The translations under genes and the position numbers were made by a program. Positions 24,080-32,725 of a stretch of DNA of 64,000 nt are shown in pieces. Location: contig JANMVX010000270.1 in the NCBI GenBank assembly GCA_031393505.1, positions 1 to 64,000 of the forward strand, given 5' to 3'. Positions within the stretch are counted from its first letter, which is position 1. Each line of letters starts with the position of its first letter. The DNA comes from JANYHF01 sp031393505. Lineage in GTDB: Bacteria; Pseudomonadota; Alphaproteobacteria; Rhizobiales; Hyphomicrobiaceae. The notes below the pieces were generated by a model. The model had not been told where the DNA came from. It saw only the letters and a program-made list of their open reading frames with translations, and made no database searches.

Positions 24080-25585
24080 CTATTGGCAGACGCACTTGGC
24101 CTTGTGGGCGTCCGTGATGGCGCTCATGGTGCCGTAGATCGCGTCGTCGAGGTCGGCGTATTTCTTGGCCGCAACCGCCAGGTAGAGGTTGGCCTCGATC
24201 AAGCGCAGGGCGCTGATCGCAGCATCGCGCTTGTCGGTCGCCGGGTCGGTGGCGCTGCTCGCGCCGTCCAAGAGCGCCCGCATATGCTCCAGCTTGGGGG
24301 CCAAGTCCTTGATGTTGGCCGTCTCGGACGCGTCGGTCGCCGTCAGCACGACTTTGGCGACACGGTCGGCCAGATCCGCTCCCGAATAGCCCGGTGCAGC
24401 CGGCGCGCCCGTCAGCTCGGCCACTTTGGCGGTGGCCAGCTGTTGCCCCGCCGGCAGGGCGTCCTTCCCGCTGGCGAGCGCATGGCGCAAGAAGGGCGTA
24501 TGGTCTTGGTAATAGCCGACCATAGCGTCGACGCCGCTGCACAGCGCCGGGTGAGCCTCCTGCTCCATGTAGACTCGAAGTCCGTTCAGCAGTGTGTACG
24601 AGGCTTGGCGCAGCGGCTGCGTTCGCTTCTGGAAACCGGGCAGCGTTCCCTTGCTGGCGAGGATTTCGCTCGCCAGTTGCAGCACGCGCGGCTCGTCCCA
24701 TTGCGCCTTGTCGGCTTGCTTGTCAGCTGTCGGCTTGGCGAACGCGGCACCCGCGCAGGCCGCGACTTTCTTGCCCCTCGCGCCCTTGCAGATCAGCAGT
24801 GGCGAGGTGCTCTTAGCCGAAAAAATCCACCTGTTCGGAAGCTCCGTCGCCGGCGCGAAGGCTGCCTCAAGCATCGGGGTCATGTGGTCGCGTCGGGTCG
24901 TTATGATTTTCTGCAGCTCGCCATAGTATTCGCCGGCGCAATCCGCCAGACCCCAGGCGAGAACGCTCTCGTCCTTGCCGCCCTTTTGCGGCAGCAGCGT
25001 TACGCGCAACCGGTTGCGCAGTTTGCCGTCAGCTCCCCTGGCGCCGCCTTTCAATCCCATTTCAACGTTCAATGTGGCGACGCCGGACGCCGGCAATGCG
25101 ACCTCGGCCGAAAGCCCGCCGCGGATAGGACTGGATTTCGCGCCGGCGCCTGACAGCGTGACAATCTCTCCGCCTTCGGACTCTACTAGAACCGCTGCTG
25201 AGCGATTGCCGCCGCCAGCGTTGATAGAAATTGTGACGGATGCGCTGCTGCCTACGGGCAGGACCTTGCCGGTGTCGGCCAACGTCACAGTGGCGCGCAA
25301 GTCGCCAACCACGAGTTCGGACTTGGCGACTGCCGTTTCAGGAAAAGGCTCAAGGAGCGGTAGGGTCTGCGCAGCGGATGCGGCAGGCGCGACGGATTTC
25401 GCGATTGGCGCGATGGGCTTGGCAATCTGCTTTGCCCTGCCGCGCGCGTCGGCAGGCGCGCAAATCAGTGTCGCAAGCAGCGCCGTCGTCAGCGCCGCCG
25501 CGCCAAACGGGAGGATCGTCGTCCGTGCACATTTTGGCTGGACCGACGTGCGCCACGTCAGCCCGGCAAATCCGACAACACTCAT
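24080..25585 (-). CDS. Exported hypothetical protein
   Basis: About 501 residues from MSVVGFAGLTW. A hydrophobic N-terminal segment (ILPFGAAALTTALLATLI, cleavage near APADARG) indicates export. An Ala/Pro-rich linker and a beta-rich part (SELVVGDLRATVTLADTGKVLPVG) follow. The C-terminal 250 residues are helical, with scattered cysteines (LADCAGEYYGEL, PLLICKGA, VAACAGAAF, ALCSGVD, KCVCQ at the end). No catalytic motif recognised. An upstream in-frame reading to 25684 exists but would bury the signal peptide. Confidence 0.6.
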   Translation of the reverse strand: MSVVGFAGLTWRTSVQPKCARTTILPFGAAALTTALLATLICAPADARGRAKQIAKPIAPIAKSVAPAASAAQTLPLLEPFPETAVAKSELVVGDLRATVTLADTGKVLPVGSSASVTISINAGGGNRSAAVLVESEGGEIVTLSGAGAKSSPIRGGLSAEVALPASGVATLNVEMGLKGGARGADGKLRNRLRVTLLPQKGGKDESVLAWGLADCAGEYYGELQKIITTRRDHMTPMLEAAFAPATELPNRWIFSAKSTSPLLICKGARGKKVAACAGAAFAKPTADKQADKAQWDEPRVLQLASEILASKGTLPGFQKRTQPLRQASYTLLNGLRVYMEQEAHPALCSGVDAMVGYYQDHTPFLRHALASGKDALPAGQQLATAKVAELTGAPAAPGYSGADLADRVAKVVLTATDASETANIKDLAPKLEHMRALLDGASSATDPATDKRDAAISALRLIEANLYLAVAAKKYADLDDAIYGTMSAITDAHKAKCVCQ

Positions 25586-25807
25586 GAAAGGCCCACCTGC
25601 CAGCTGGAAACGTCGATCAATCCCGCAGCGACACGGTACCGGGACAATGTCCGGTACAGCTTCGCAGCGCTCATGAGCCCTCATTGCACTGCAGATGCAG
25701 CCTGCATGAGGAACGTCGCGAGGGCAAGATCGTGTGATGCACTTGCTCGTCCCGCTGTTGCAGGATCGCCACGCAATTGGCGCCCATGAAAAGAGTGATC
25801 TCCAATG

Positions 25808-26929
25808 CTAGCCCTGCCTGCCCACGCCAGCCTTGTCGGGCGAATTCTCAATCCAATCTTCCAGTCGCACGCCCAGCTCGGCCTCATTCCGGCGCCAGAA
25901 CGCGCCATCCAGCCGCAACGCTGTGGCGAAATTGTCGGGATAAGTCGGCAGGAACGGTTTCAGGTCGGTGCCCAAGATGGCGTGATTGCCCACCATGCCC
26001 ACCGCCGAACGGCGCATCGGGCCATAGGGCAGCTGGCGCGCGCTGTCGGCCAGTCGCTCCGAGCTGGAGGCGTAGGCGACGAACTTCAGGGCGTCTGACT
26101 TGTTGTGCGAGGCCTTGGAGACCGCCCAAACGTCGACGTCATAGATTTGCGAGTCCCATAGGATCTTGATCGGCTTGGTGCCGGTGGCGATCTCCATGAA
26201 GGCGCGCCCACTGTAGCCCAGCGTCATCGCGACGGTCTTGGCCTTCAGCGCCGTCATGGCTTCAGACGGCTCGGTCCACCACAAGATCTGGCTACGGATG
26301 GTGCTGAGCCGGCTGAACGCGCGCTTGCGGCCGGCTTCGGTGCCGAGCAGCCGATAGACATCATTGGCGGGAACGCCATCGGCGAGCATGGCCAATTCCA
26401 ACACATAGCGCGGGTTGCGCGGCAGGCCGCGCTTGCCGGGAAAATGGACGACATCAAAGAAATCCCGGACCGACTTGGGTCCAGCCAGAGCCTTGCCCTT
26501 GGCGTCCTTGCCATCGGCCGAATAGAGAATGACCGCCGACCAGGCAAGGCTTCCGACCGCGCACTTGTCGAGGCCACCGGGCAGGAAGTCGGAATTTGCC
26601 GCCGTGCCGTCCGAGCCTGGCTTCAGGGTGGCCGCGTCGATGGTTTCAAGCAGTCCCTTGTCGCACATGGCCGAGGCGTCGGCCGAGGAGAGGTCCGCAA
26701 CGTCCCAATCGGCGCCGGATACGCCCGCTGCGCCAGCCTGCAGCGAGGCGTCAATTTTCGTGCCGGTGTCCTTGGAGAACGGGTCGAACACGGCGATCTT
26801 CTGCGCCTCGGCATAGGCGCCGGCCCAGGTGGCGATTTTCAAGGTGGCTTGCGCGTTGGCTGACGGAGGCGCTTGTCCCAGCAGGACGGTCACGGCGATG
26901 GCGGCGGGCGCCCATGAAAAGTGCAGCAT
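25808..26929 (-). CDS. ABC transporter periplasmic solute-binding protein (polyamine/iron-type)
   Basis: 373 residues with a signal peptide (to about residue 26, SANA-QA). The mature part starts TLKIATWAGAYAEAQKIAVFDPFSKDTGTKID, the pattern of PotD/AfuA-like extracellular binding proteins (family 1/8). Later landmarks are the KRGLPRNPRYVLELAML and DGAFWRRNEAEL segments. The ligand is not predictable. No permease or ATPase gene is adjacent, so it is an orphan here. Confidence 0.85.
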   Translation of the reverse strand: MLHFSWAPAAIAVTVLLGQAPPSANAQATLKIATWAGAYAEAQKIAVFDPFSKDTGTKIDASLQAGAAGVSGADWDVADLSSADASAMCDKGLLETIDAATLKPGSDGTAANSDFLPGGLDKCAVGSLAWSAVILYSADGKDAKGKALAGPKSVRDFFDVVHFPGKRGLPRNPRYVLELAMLADGVPANDVYRLLGTEAGRKRAFSRLSTIRSQILWWTEPSEAMTALKAKTVAMTLGYSGRAFMEIATGTKPIKILWDSQIYDVDVWAVSKASHNKSDALKFVAYASSSERLADSARQLPYGPMRRSAVGMVGNHAILGTDLKPFLPTYPDNFATALRLDGAFWRRNEAELGVRLEDWIENSPDKAGVGRQG

Positions 26930-27067
26930 AGCCTTCGGTGGCCTCCGGGTTTACGCGGTCCGTCCAGATTTGACGGCCAGTGTTAGACCGGCTTATGGCC
27001 CCTGACAATGACGCCACCGTGGCATTGTTGTCGCTTCCAGCCCTCTGGCCGACAGAAATGCTGGCAC

Positions 27068-27155
27068 GAAATACGGGGACAGTATACCTATTTTAAGGAG
27101 CGTTCGCCCGGTGATCGGGTGACGTCAGGAAATAGGTATACTGTCCCCGTATTTC
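27068..27155. repeat. Perfect inverted repeat, family B (GGGGACAGTATAC), copy 1
   Basis: Two 26-base arms (27068-27093 and 27130-27155) are exact complements, each carrying ACGGGGACAGTATACCTA, around a 36-base centre. A shorter echo (GTCCCGTATTTCC) follows. Related to copy 2 at 30426-30523 and a single arm at 35144-35162. This type of element is typical of RAYT-mobilised palindromes, but no transposase is present here. Confidence 0.8.
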
Positions 27156-27185
27156 GTCCCGTATTTCCTTCCGCAATTCGGTCGA

Positions 27186-30100
27186 TCACTCGGCTGGCGT
27201 GGCTGCCAACTGGCCACCACGGGTCAGCGACTCTTGAGCGTGAATTGCCGCCTTGGGCCTGCGAACGAACAGACCCGCCAACCGCTCAAATGCCAGAAAC
27301 ACCGCTGGCGTGATATACAGCGTCAGCAGCTGCGAGATCGCCAAGCCGCCGACCACGGCGATGCCCAGCGGCTGCCGCAGCTCCGCTCCCGCGCCGGTCC
27401 CCAGCGCAATCGGCAGCACGCCGAGCACGGCCGCAAAGGTCGTCATCATGATCGGGCGGAAGCGCATTTCGGCGGCTTCCGCGATGGCCTCGCGGCTGCT
27501 CACGCCCTCGCGTTTTCGCTCCAGCGCGAAGTCCACCATCATAATGGAGTTTTTCTTCACGATGCCGATCAGCATGACCAGGCCGATCATGGCGATTACG
27601 CTCAAATCCATTCCGTACCAGGACAAGGCGAGGAGCGCGCCAATGCCGGCGGAGGGCAGGCCGGAGAGAATGGTCAGCGGGTGCAGGAAACTCTCATAGA
27701 GAATGCCCAGCACGATGTAGACCACAAGCACGGCGGCGGTGAGCAACAGGCCTTGATTGCCGAGCGCGGCCTGGAACAATTGCGCCGTACCCTGAAAGCT
27801 CATGGTGATCGAGGCCGGCATGCCAAGGTTGCGCGCGGCCTGGTCGATCCTGGTCGAGGCGTCGCCGAGCGCCACGCCCGGGGCGAGGTTGAACGATACC
27901 GTGACTGACGGCAACTGGCCGAGATGGTTGACCTCCAGCGCCGTCGCCTTCTGGTCCACATGCGCGATGGCGTCGAGCGGCACCAGCGTTGCCGAACCGC
28001 CCGCCCCGTTGGCCGAAGGGATCGCGCCGCCGGCCCGGATGCTCAGCTTGCGGAGCAGATCCTGCAGGCTGGCGTATTTCGGGTCGGCCTCCAGAATCAC
28101 GCTGTAGGTGTCCTGCGGCGCGTAGATGGTGGACACCACGCGGGTGCCATAGGCCGAATACAGCATATTGCGCACGGCAGTGGGGTTGACGCCGAGGCGC
28201 GCGGCGGCGTCGCGGTCGATCGTGACATAGGCGGTGCGGGCGTTCAGCTTCTGGTCGGAGTTGACATCGAGCACGCCGGGGATCTTGCCCATGGCGTCGA
28301 CCAGCTTGGGCGACCACTCGCGCAAGGCGGCGAGGTCGGTGGATTGCAACGTGAACTGATATTGGCTGCGCGATGGGCCGCCGCCAAACGACATGGACTG
28401 CACCGGCTGGAAGAAGATGCGTACGCCGGCAACCTCGGACGTCGCCTTGCGCAGGCGCTGGATGATGGCGTCGGCGCTGTCCTTGCGCGCCGGTTTGTCG
28501 CGCAGGTTTATGAACATGCGGCCGGAATTCTGGTTGTCCGCCCCGCCGCCGCCCACCGTCGTCATCATCGACGCGACATCCTTGTCCTTGGCGACGATAT
28601 CGGCCAGCTGCTTCTGCCAGATCGTCATGTTGGCGAAGGTGGCGTCGTCCGGTCCGACGCTGGAGGCGGTCAGCAGGCCGTTGTCTTCCTGCGGGAAAAA
28701 GCCTTTTGGGATGCTGCCGTAGAGCGAGATCGCGCCGTAAAGCGTACCCAGCGCAATCAGGATCATCAGCCATTGCAGCGAGAGCGTTGCGCGCAAGGTC
28801 CATTTGTAGGCCGACGAGACATGGCCGAACAGCCAATTGAAGAGCATCGGCAGCAAACCCATGCGGTGTTTTCCGTCCTGCGCCTTCAACAGGCGCGAGC
28901 ACAGCATAGGTGTCAGCGTCAGCGACACGATGCCGGAAATCAGGATGGCGGCGCTGAGGTCGAGGCCGAATTCGGAGAACATGCGTCCGATGACGCCGCC
29001 CATGAAGATGATCGGTATGAAGACGGCGACCAGCGAGAGGGTCATGGAAAGGATGGTGAAGCCAACCTCGCGCGACCCTATCAGCGCGGCCTCCATGGGC
29101 TGTTTGCCCATTTCGATGTGCCGCGTGATGTTTTCCAGCATGACAATGGCGTCGTCGACCACGAAGCCGACGCATAATGTCAGCGCAAGGAGCGATATGT
29201 TGTCGATGGAATGGCCCATCGCATACATGGCCGCAAAGGTGCCGATGAGGGAGATCGGCAGCGCGATGGCCGGGATGAGGGTGGCGCGGAAGCTGCCAAG
29301 GAACAGGTAGATGACGGCCACGACCAGCCCCACCGCCAACATCAGCGATTTGGTGACGTCGGACACCGCGTTGCGGATCGAGGTTGAGCGGTCGCTCAGC
29401 ACGCTGAGCTCGACGCCCGCCGGCAAGCTGGCGCGGATCTTGGGCAGCGTCGCCATGACGTTATCGACGGTGGCGACGGTGTTGGCGTCGGGCTGGCGCT
29501 GCACCGCGAGAATAATGCCGCGGTCCTTGCCCAGCCAGCTGGCGTTCAGCTCGTTCTCGACGCCGTCCTTCACGTCGGCCACGTCTTCCACGCGCACTTG
29601 CGCGCCGTTCGCCCAAGTGACCACCACCGGCTTGTAATCGGCCGCCTTGGTCAGTGGACCGGTGGCATCGAGAATGACATTGCGCCCACCATCGCTGAAC
29701 GCGCCCACGGGGGCGTTGGCGTTGGCATTGTTGAGCGCGTTCTGCAAATCGACGATGGTCAGCCCACGCGCCGCCAGCGCATCGAGATTGGCGCGGATGC
29801 GGACGGCGTATTTCTGCGTGCCGAAAATCTGCACCTGGGCCACGCCCGGCAGGCTCGATACCGTCGGCAGGATGCTGTTCTGGGCGAAAGCGTCGACGTC
29901 GCTGAGCAACAATTGCTTGGACGACAGCACCAGGAACAGGATCGGCTGGTCGGCCGGGTTAACTTTCCGGAAACTGGGTGGCGAGGTCATGGTCGCGGGC
30001 ATGCGCCTGCCCGCCGTCGCCAGCGCGGACTGCACGTCAAGCGCGGCGGCGTCGATGTTGCGGTTGAGGTCGAACTGCAGGGTGACCGAGGTCGAACCCA

Positions 30101-30356
30101 GCGACGACGACGAGTTCATCGAGGTCAGGCCGGCGATGGTGGAGAACTGCCGCTCCAGGATCGAGGCGACCGAGGCGGCCATGGTCTCGGGGGAGGCGCC
30201 GGGCAGGTTCGCGCTGACCTGAATGGTCGGGAAATCCACGCGCGGCACGGCCGCCACCGGCAGCAAGCGGTAAGCGAACAGTCCGGCGGCCACGAACGAG
30301 ACCATCAGCAGAATGGTCATCACCGGGCGGCGGATGCACAGTTCGGAGATGTTCAT
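27186..30356 (-). CDS. RND multidrug efflux pump, inner-membrane subunit (MdtB/MdtC-like)
   Basis: 1056 residues of the HAE1 family. The N-terminus MNISELCIRRPVMTILLMVSFVAAGLFAYRLLPV is typical, with twelve transmembrane segments in two halves. Conserved landmarks include PGASPETMAASV, LCVGFVVDDAIVMLENI (the paired aspartates of the proton relay) and IGLVMLIGIVKKNSIMMVDFALE near the end. It exports drugs or toxic compounds across both membranes using proton motive force. The adaptor gene lies just upstream on the same strand, separated by a 330-base repeat region. No outer-membrane channel gene is adjacent. Confidence 0.93.
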   Translation of the reverse strand: MNISELCIRRPVMTILLMVSFVAAGLFAYRLLPVAAVPRVDFPTIQVSANLPGASPETMAASVASILERQFSTIAGLTSMNSSSSLGSTSVTLQFDLNRNIDAAALDVQSALATAGRRMPATMTSPPSFRKVNPADQPILFLVLSSKQLLLSDVDAFAQNSILPTVSSLPGVAQVQIFGTQKYAVRIRANLDALAARGLTIVDLQNALNNANANAPVGAFSDGGRNVILDATGPLTKAADYKPVVVTWANGAQVRVEDVADVKDGVENELNASWLGKDRGIILAVQRQPDANTVATVDNVMATLPKIRASLPAGVELSVLSDRSTSIRNAVSDVTKSLMLAVGLVVAVIYLFLGSFRATLIPAIALPISLIGTFAAMYAMGHSIDNISLLALTLCVGFVVDDAIVMLENITRHIEMGKQPMEAALIGSREVGFTILSMTLSLVAVFIPIIFMGGVIGRMFSEFGLDLSAAILISGIVSLTLTPMLCSRLLKAQDGKHRMGLLPMLFNWLFGHVSSAYKWTLRATLSLQWLMILIALGTLYGAISLYGSIPKGFFPQEDNGLLTASSVGPDDATFANMTIWQKQLADIVAKDKDVASMMTTVGGGGADNQNSGRMFINLRDKPARKDSADAIIQRLRKATSEVAGVRIFFQPVQSMSFGGGPSRSQYQFTLQSTDLAALREWSPKLVDAMGKIPGVLDVNSDQKLNARTAYVTIDRDAAARLGVNPTAVRNMLYSAYGTRVVSTIYAPQDTYSVILEADPKYASLQDLLRKLSIRAGGAIPSANGAGGSATLVPLDAIAHVDQKATALEVNHLGQLPSVTVSFNLAPGVALGDASTRIDQAARNLGMPASITMSFQGTAQLFQAALGNQGLLLTAAVLVVYIVLGILYESFLHPLTILSGLPSAGIGALLALSWYGMDLSVIAMIGLVMLIGIVKKNSIMMVDFALERKREGVSSREAIAEAAEMRFRPIMMTTFAAVLGVLPIALGTGAGAELRQPLGIAVVGGLAISQLLTLYITPAVFLAFERLAGLFVRRPKAAIHAQESLTRGGQLAATPAE

Positions 30357-30387
30357 GGCGCGTCTCTTCTCAGCGGATGAATTTTTT

Positions 30388-30670
30388 TCCTCTCCCCCTT
30401 CTTAGGAGGAGAGGAGACCGCGTCTGGAGATAAACGGGGACAGTTTACTTATATCGCGCTGAAGGAGCGCAGTTGTCGGAAAAGTGGCGACGCGATATAA
30501 GTAAACTGTCCCCGTTTATCTCCAAGAGCCACGCGGTCGGTGAGGGGCAGCCGCTTGCTCCGCACCCCTCACCACCGGTACGGAGCAAGCGGCTGCCCCT
30601 CATCCGGCCCTGTTTCCTCGCGCTTCGCGCTCGGCGGCCACCTTCTCCCCCTGAAGAAGGGGGAGAAGGA
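30388..30670. repeat. Mosaic palindromic repeat, family E, copy 2, containing a nested family B element
   Basis: Modules in order: TCCTCTCCCCC...GGAGAGGA hairpin, GAGACCGCGTCT, then the family B inverted repeat (30426-30523), then CCAAGAGCCACGCGGTCGG, a GGGGCAGCCGCTTGCTCCG inverted pair, CTCATCCGGC and a final CTTCTCCCCC...GGGGGAGAAGG hairpin. Copy 3 at 43024-43236 has the same flanking modules with a short unrelated centre in place of family B. It lies between the efflux adaptor and pump genes. Confidence 0.8.
30426..30523. repeat. Perfect inverted repeat, family B (GGGGACAGTTTAC), copy 2
   Basis: Arms 30426-30458 and 30491-30523 are exact 33-base complements, including AAACGGGGACAGTTTACTTA, around a 32-base centre. 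It is nested within the family E element, between its CGCGTCT and CCAAGAGCC modules. Confidence 0.85.
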
Positions 30671-30686
30671 AAGCAGAGCCTCGCCA

Positions 30687-32018
30687 CTAGCCGTCCTTGG
30701 CCGCGTCGGCGCTGGACGTCTTCAGCGAGTTGTCCTTTTTGCCCCCGCCGTCCTTGGATGAACGCACCTCGGCTCCATCGGTGAGCGCGCCCTGGCCTTG
30801 CACCACCACCTCGTCGCCGACGGCCAATCCGGTCGCCACGATGGTGTCGCTGCCCGAAGCGCGCGCGATGGTGATCGGCTTCAAGACGGCCTTCTTGTCG
30901 GCGACGGCATACACATAGGGTCCGCTCTGCCCGAACAGCACGGCGACCGACGGCACGACGATGGCGTTCTCGTCGACGCCGGTTTGCAGTTCGATGGTTG
31001 CGAATGCGCCCGGCCACAAGACTTCCGCCGGGTTCGGCATGGCGGCCTTGACCTGCACGGTATCGGTCGCGGCATCGACGGAATTCTCCATAAAGGCGAT
31101 TTTTCCGCTGGGGGCATCGGCCGCATCCTTGAGACGAACGCTTGCCGCGTCGGCGGCCATGGCCTTGCGCACTTCGGCCAGCCGGGCTTGCGGCAGCGCA
31201 AACGTGACGTAAATCGGATCGATCTGGTTGACGGTCGCCAGCACATCGCCGGTGCGCGCGAAAGCGCCCGCCTTGGCCGCGATGGAGCCGATGCGGCCCG
31301 ACACCGGGGCGGTGATGGTGACGAACGACAGCGAGGTTTCGACCCCGGTCTTCTGCGCGGTATCGACGGCCATTTGCGCCTTGGTCAGGTTAGCGGTCGT
31401 CAGCGCCGCCTCGCGCGATTGAGGCGTCAGGAACTTCAGTTTCAGCAGGTCTTCGGCGCGCGCAAGGTCGCGAGAATTCTGGTCCAGCTGCGCCTGATCC
31501 TTCTGGATCAACGCATTGGCCTGGGCCAGCTGCGCCCTCAGCGCCCGGTCGTCGAGCTGGAACAGCACATCGCCTTTGGCGACCAGCGCGCCCTCGGCGA
31601 CGCCAACCTCCAGGATCTGGCTGTCCAGACGGGGACGGATGGCGATCGAGGCCATGGATTGCACTGTGCCCACGCCGGTGAAAATAACGGGCACGGATTT
31701 CTGCTCGACCGGCTTGGTCACGACAACAGCCGGTCCGCCCTTGCCGCCGCCTTTACCGGACTTGCCACCGGTTCCAGCAGCTGTTGCGGCATCACCAGAT
31801 TTGCCATCTCCCTTGCCGGCGAGGGTTCCGCCATCAGCCGACGCCGCAGGCTTCTCGGCCCAGGGATAATACTGCGTCCGCAGCGCTGCAGCTTGCGGCA
31901 AGGTCTTGTCGGCCAGTGCTATCAACCCGGCAGGATCACCCACGCCGGCGGGGCGCACGACCCATAGCGCCGCCGCCGCAACGAGCATGGTCGCCAGGAA
32001 GCTCAGAAAACGACGCAT
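30687..32018 (-). CDS. RND efflux periplasmic adaptor subunit
   Basis: About 443 residues, membrane-fusion-protein family. A signal anchor (MRRFLSFLATMLVAAAALWVV) is followed by a low-complexity Gly/Lys linker (about 70-95), then the lipoyl/barrel-sandwich halves (IRPRLDSQILEVGVAEGALVAKGDVLFQLD and VTITAPVSGRIGSIAAKAGAFARTGD), a hairpin of helices between them, and a C-terminal beta-barrel (VLWPGAFATIELQTG). The start at 32018 is favoured by a GGA seven bases upstream; 32030 is an alternative. It precedes the pump gene in the same direction. Confidence 0.92.
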   Translation of the reverse strand: MRRFLSFLATMLVAAAALWVVRPAGVGDPAGLIALADKTLPQAAALRTQYYPWAEKPAASADGGTLAGKGDGKSGDAATAAGTGGKSGKGGGKGGPAVVVTKPVEQKSVPVIFTGVGTVQSMASIAIRPRLDSQILEVGVAEGALVAKGDVLFQLDDRALRAQLAQANALIQKDQAQLDQNSRDLARAEDLLKLKFLTPQSREAALTTANLTKAQMAVDTAQKTGVETSLSFVTITAPVSGRIGSIAAKAGAFARTGDVLATVNQIDPIYVTFALPQARLAEVRKAMAADAASVRLKDAADAPSGKIAFMENSVDAATDTVQVKAAMPNPAEVLWPGAFATIELQTGVDENAIVVPSVAVLFGQSGPYVYAVADKKAVLKPITIARASGSDTIVATGLAVGDEVVVQGQGALTDGAEVRSSKDGGGKKDNSLKTSSADAAKDG

Positions 32019-32234
32019 GTAATGTTCCATTCCTGCCGGCCGCCGGGACGCTCGGGGTCTCACAAGTCGCAAGGCGTGCTGTTGGTAAACGTTGCTGCAC
32101 CGCAAAAACCGTCGGGTATGTCTTTGCATCTAAACCTGTTGCCAACCATTTTCATCTCACAATTGGGTAAGTTGGCGGCATGGTTGCCCGGTTCCGCCCG
32201 GAAAATTGTCCTTTGACGAAAAGGCGCCCCGATC

Positions 32235-32678
32235 GTGTCAGCCCGCATCGCCAAGCCCACTGCCGAACCCAGCCTGTTGGCGGTTAAGGACCTGCGCATC
32301 ACGCCGGACGCCATCCGCGTGGGCGCGTCGTCGGTGGCCCTGGCGGGCATGACGTCCTATCGGATCGACGTGAAGGTCGAGGAGGCGCAGCGCCTCGGCA
32401 ACATCATCATGACCAACCTTTACATCGCGGCGACCTGCGCCTTCCTGATCGGCATCCTGTCCGAGTATCTCACTTCGCGGTTTAATCTCGCTGTGGGCCT
32501 GTTCGGTCTCTTGTCGGTCGCGGCCATCGATGACCTGTTGCGCTCCAAGGGGCTGACCCTGTATCGGATGTTGCTGCAAGGCCCCAAGGGCGAAATCCTG
32601 GCCTATGTCACGGCCGACGGCGCGATAATGGAGAAGGCGGCAGCGGCGATGGACCGGATTTTGCCGCGCATCGCCTGA
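32235..32678 (+). CDS. DUF6232-like small membrane protein
   Basis: 147 residues from a GTG start with an AAGG site. The N-terminal part (LRITPDAIRVGASSVALAGMTSYRI) is a small strand-rich unit, then two membrane segments follow (LYIAATCAFLIGILSEY and NLAVGLFGLLSVAAIDDLL), and a C-terminal piece YRMLLQGPKGEILAYVTADGAIMEKAAAAMDRIL. This layout fits DUF6232-type proteins, whose function is unknown. It is followed 48 bases later by gltX in the same direction. Confidence 0.6.
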   Translation: MSARIAKPTAEPSLLAVKDLRITPDAIRVGASSVALAGMTSYRIDVKVEEAQRLGNIIMTNLYIAATCAFLIGILSEYLTSRFNLAVGLFGLLSVAAIDDLLRSKGLTLYRMLLQGPKGEILAYVTADGAIMEKAAAAMDRILPRIA

Positions 32679-32725
32679 TCGGTTTTTGGGCCAAACCGCA
32701 CGGCTATCTTTGGAGCGACGCCGCC

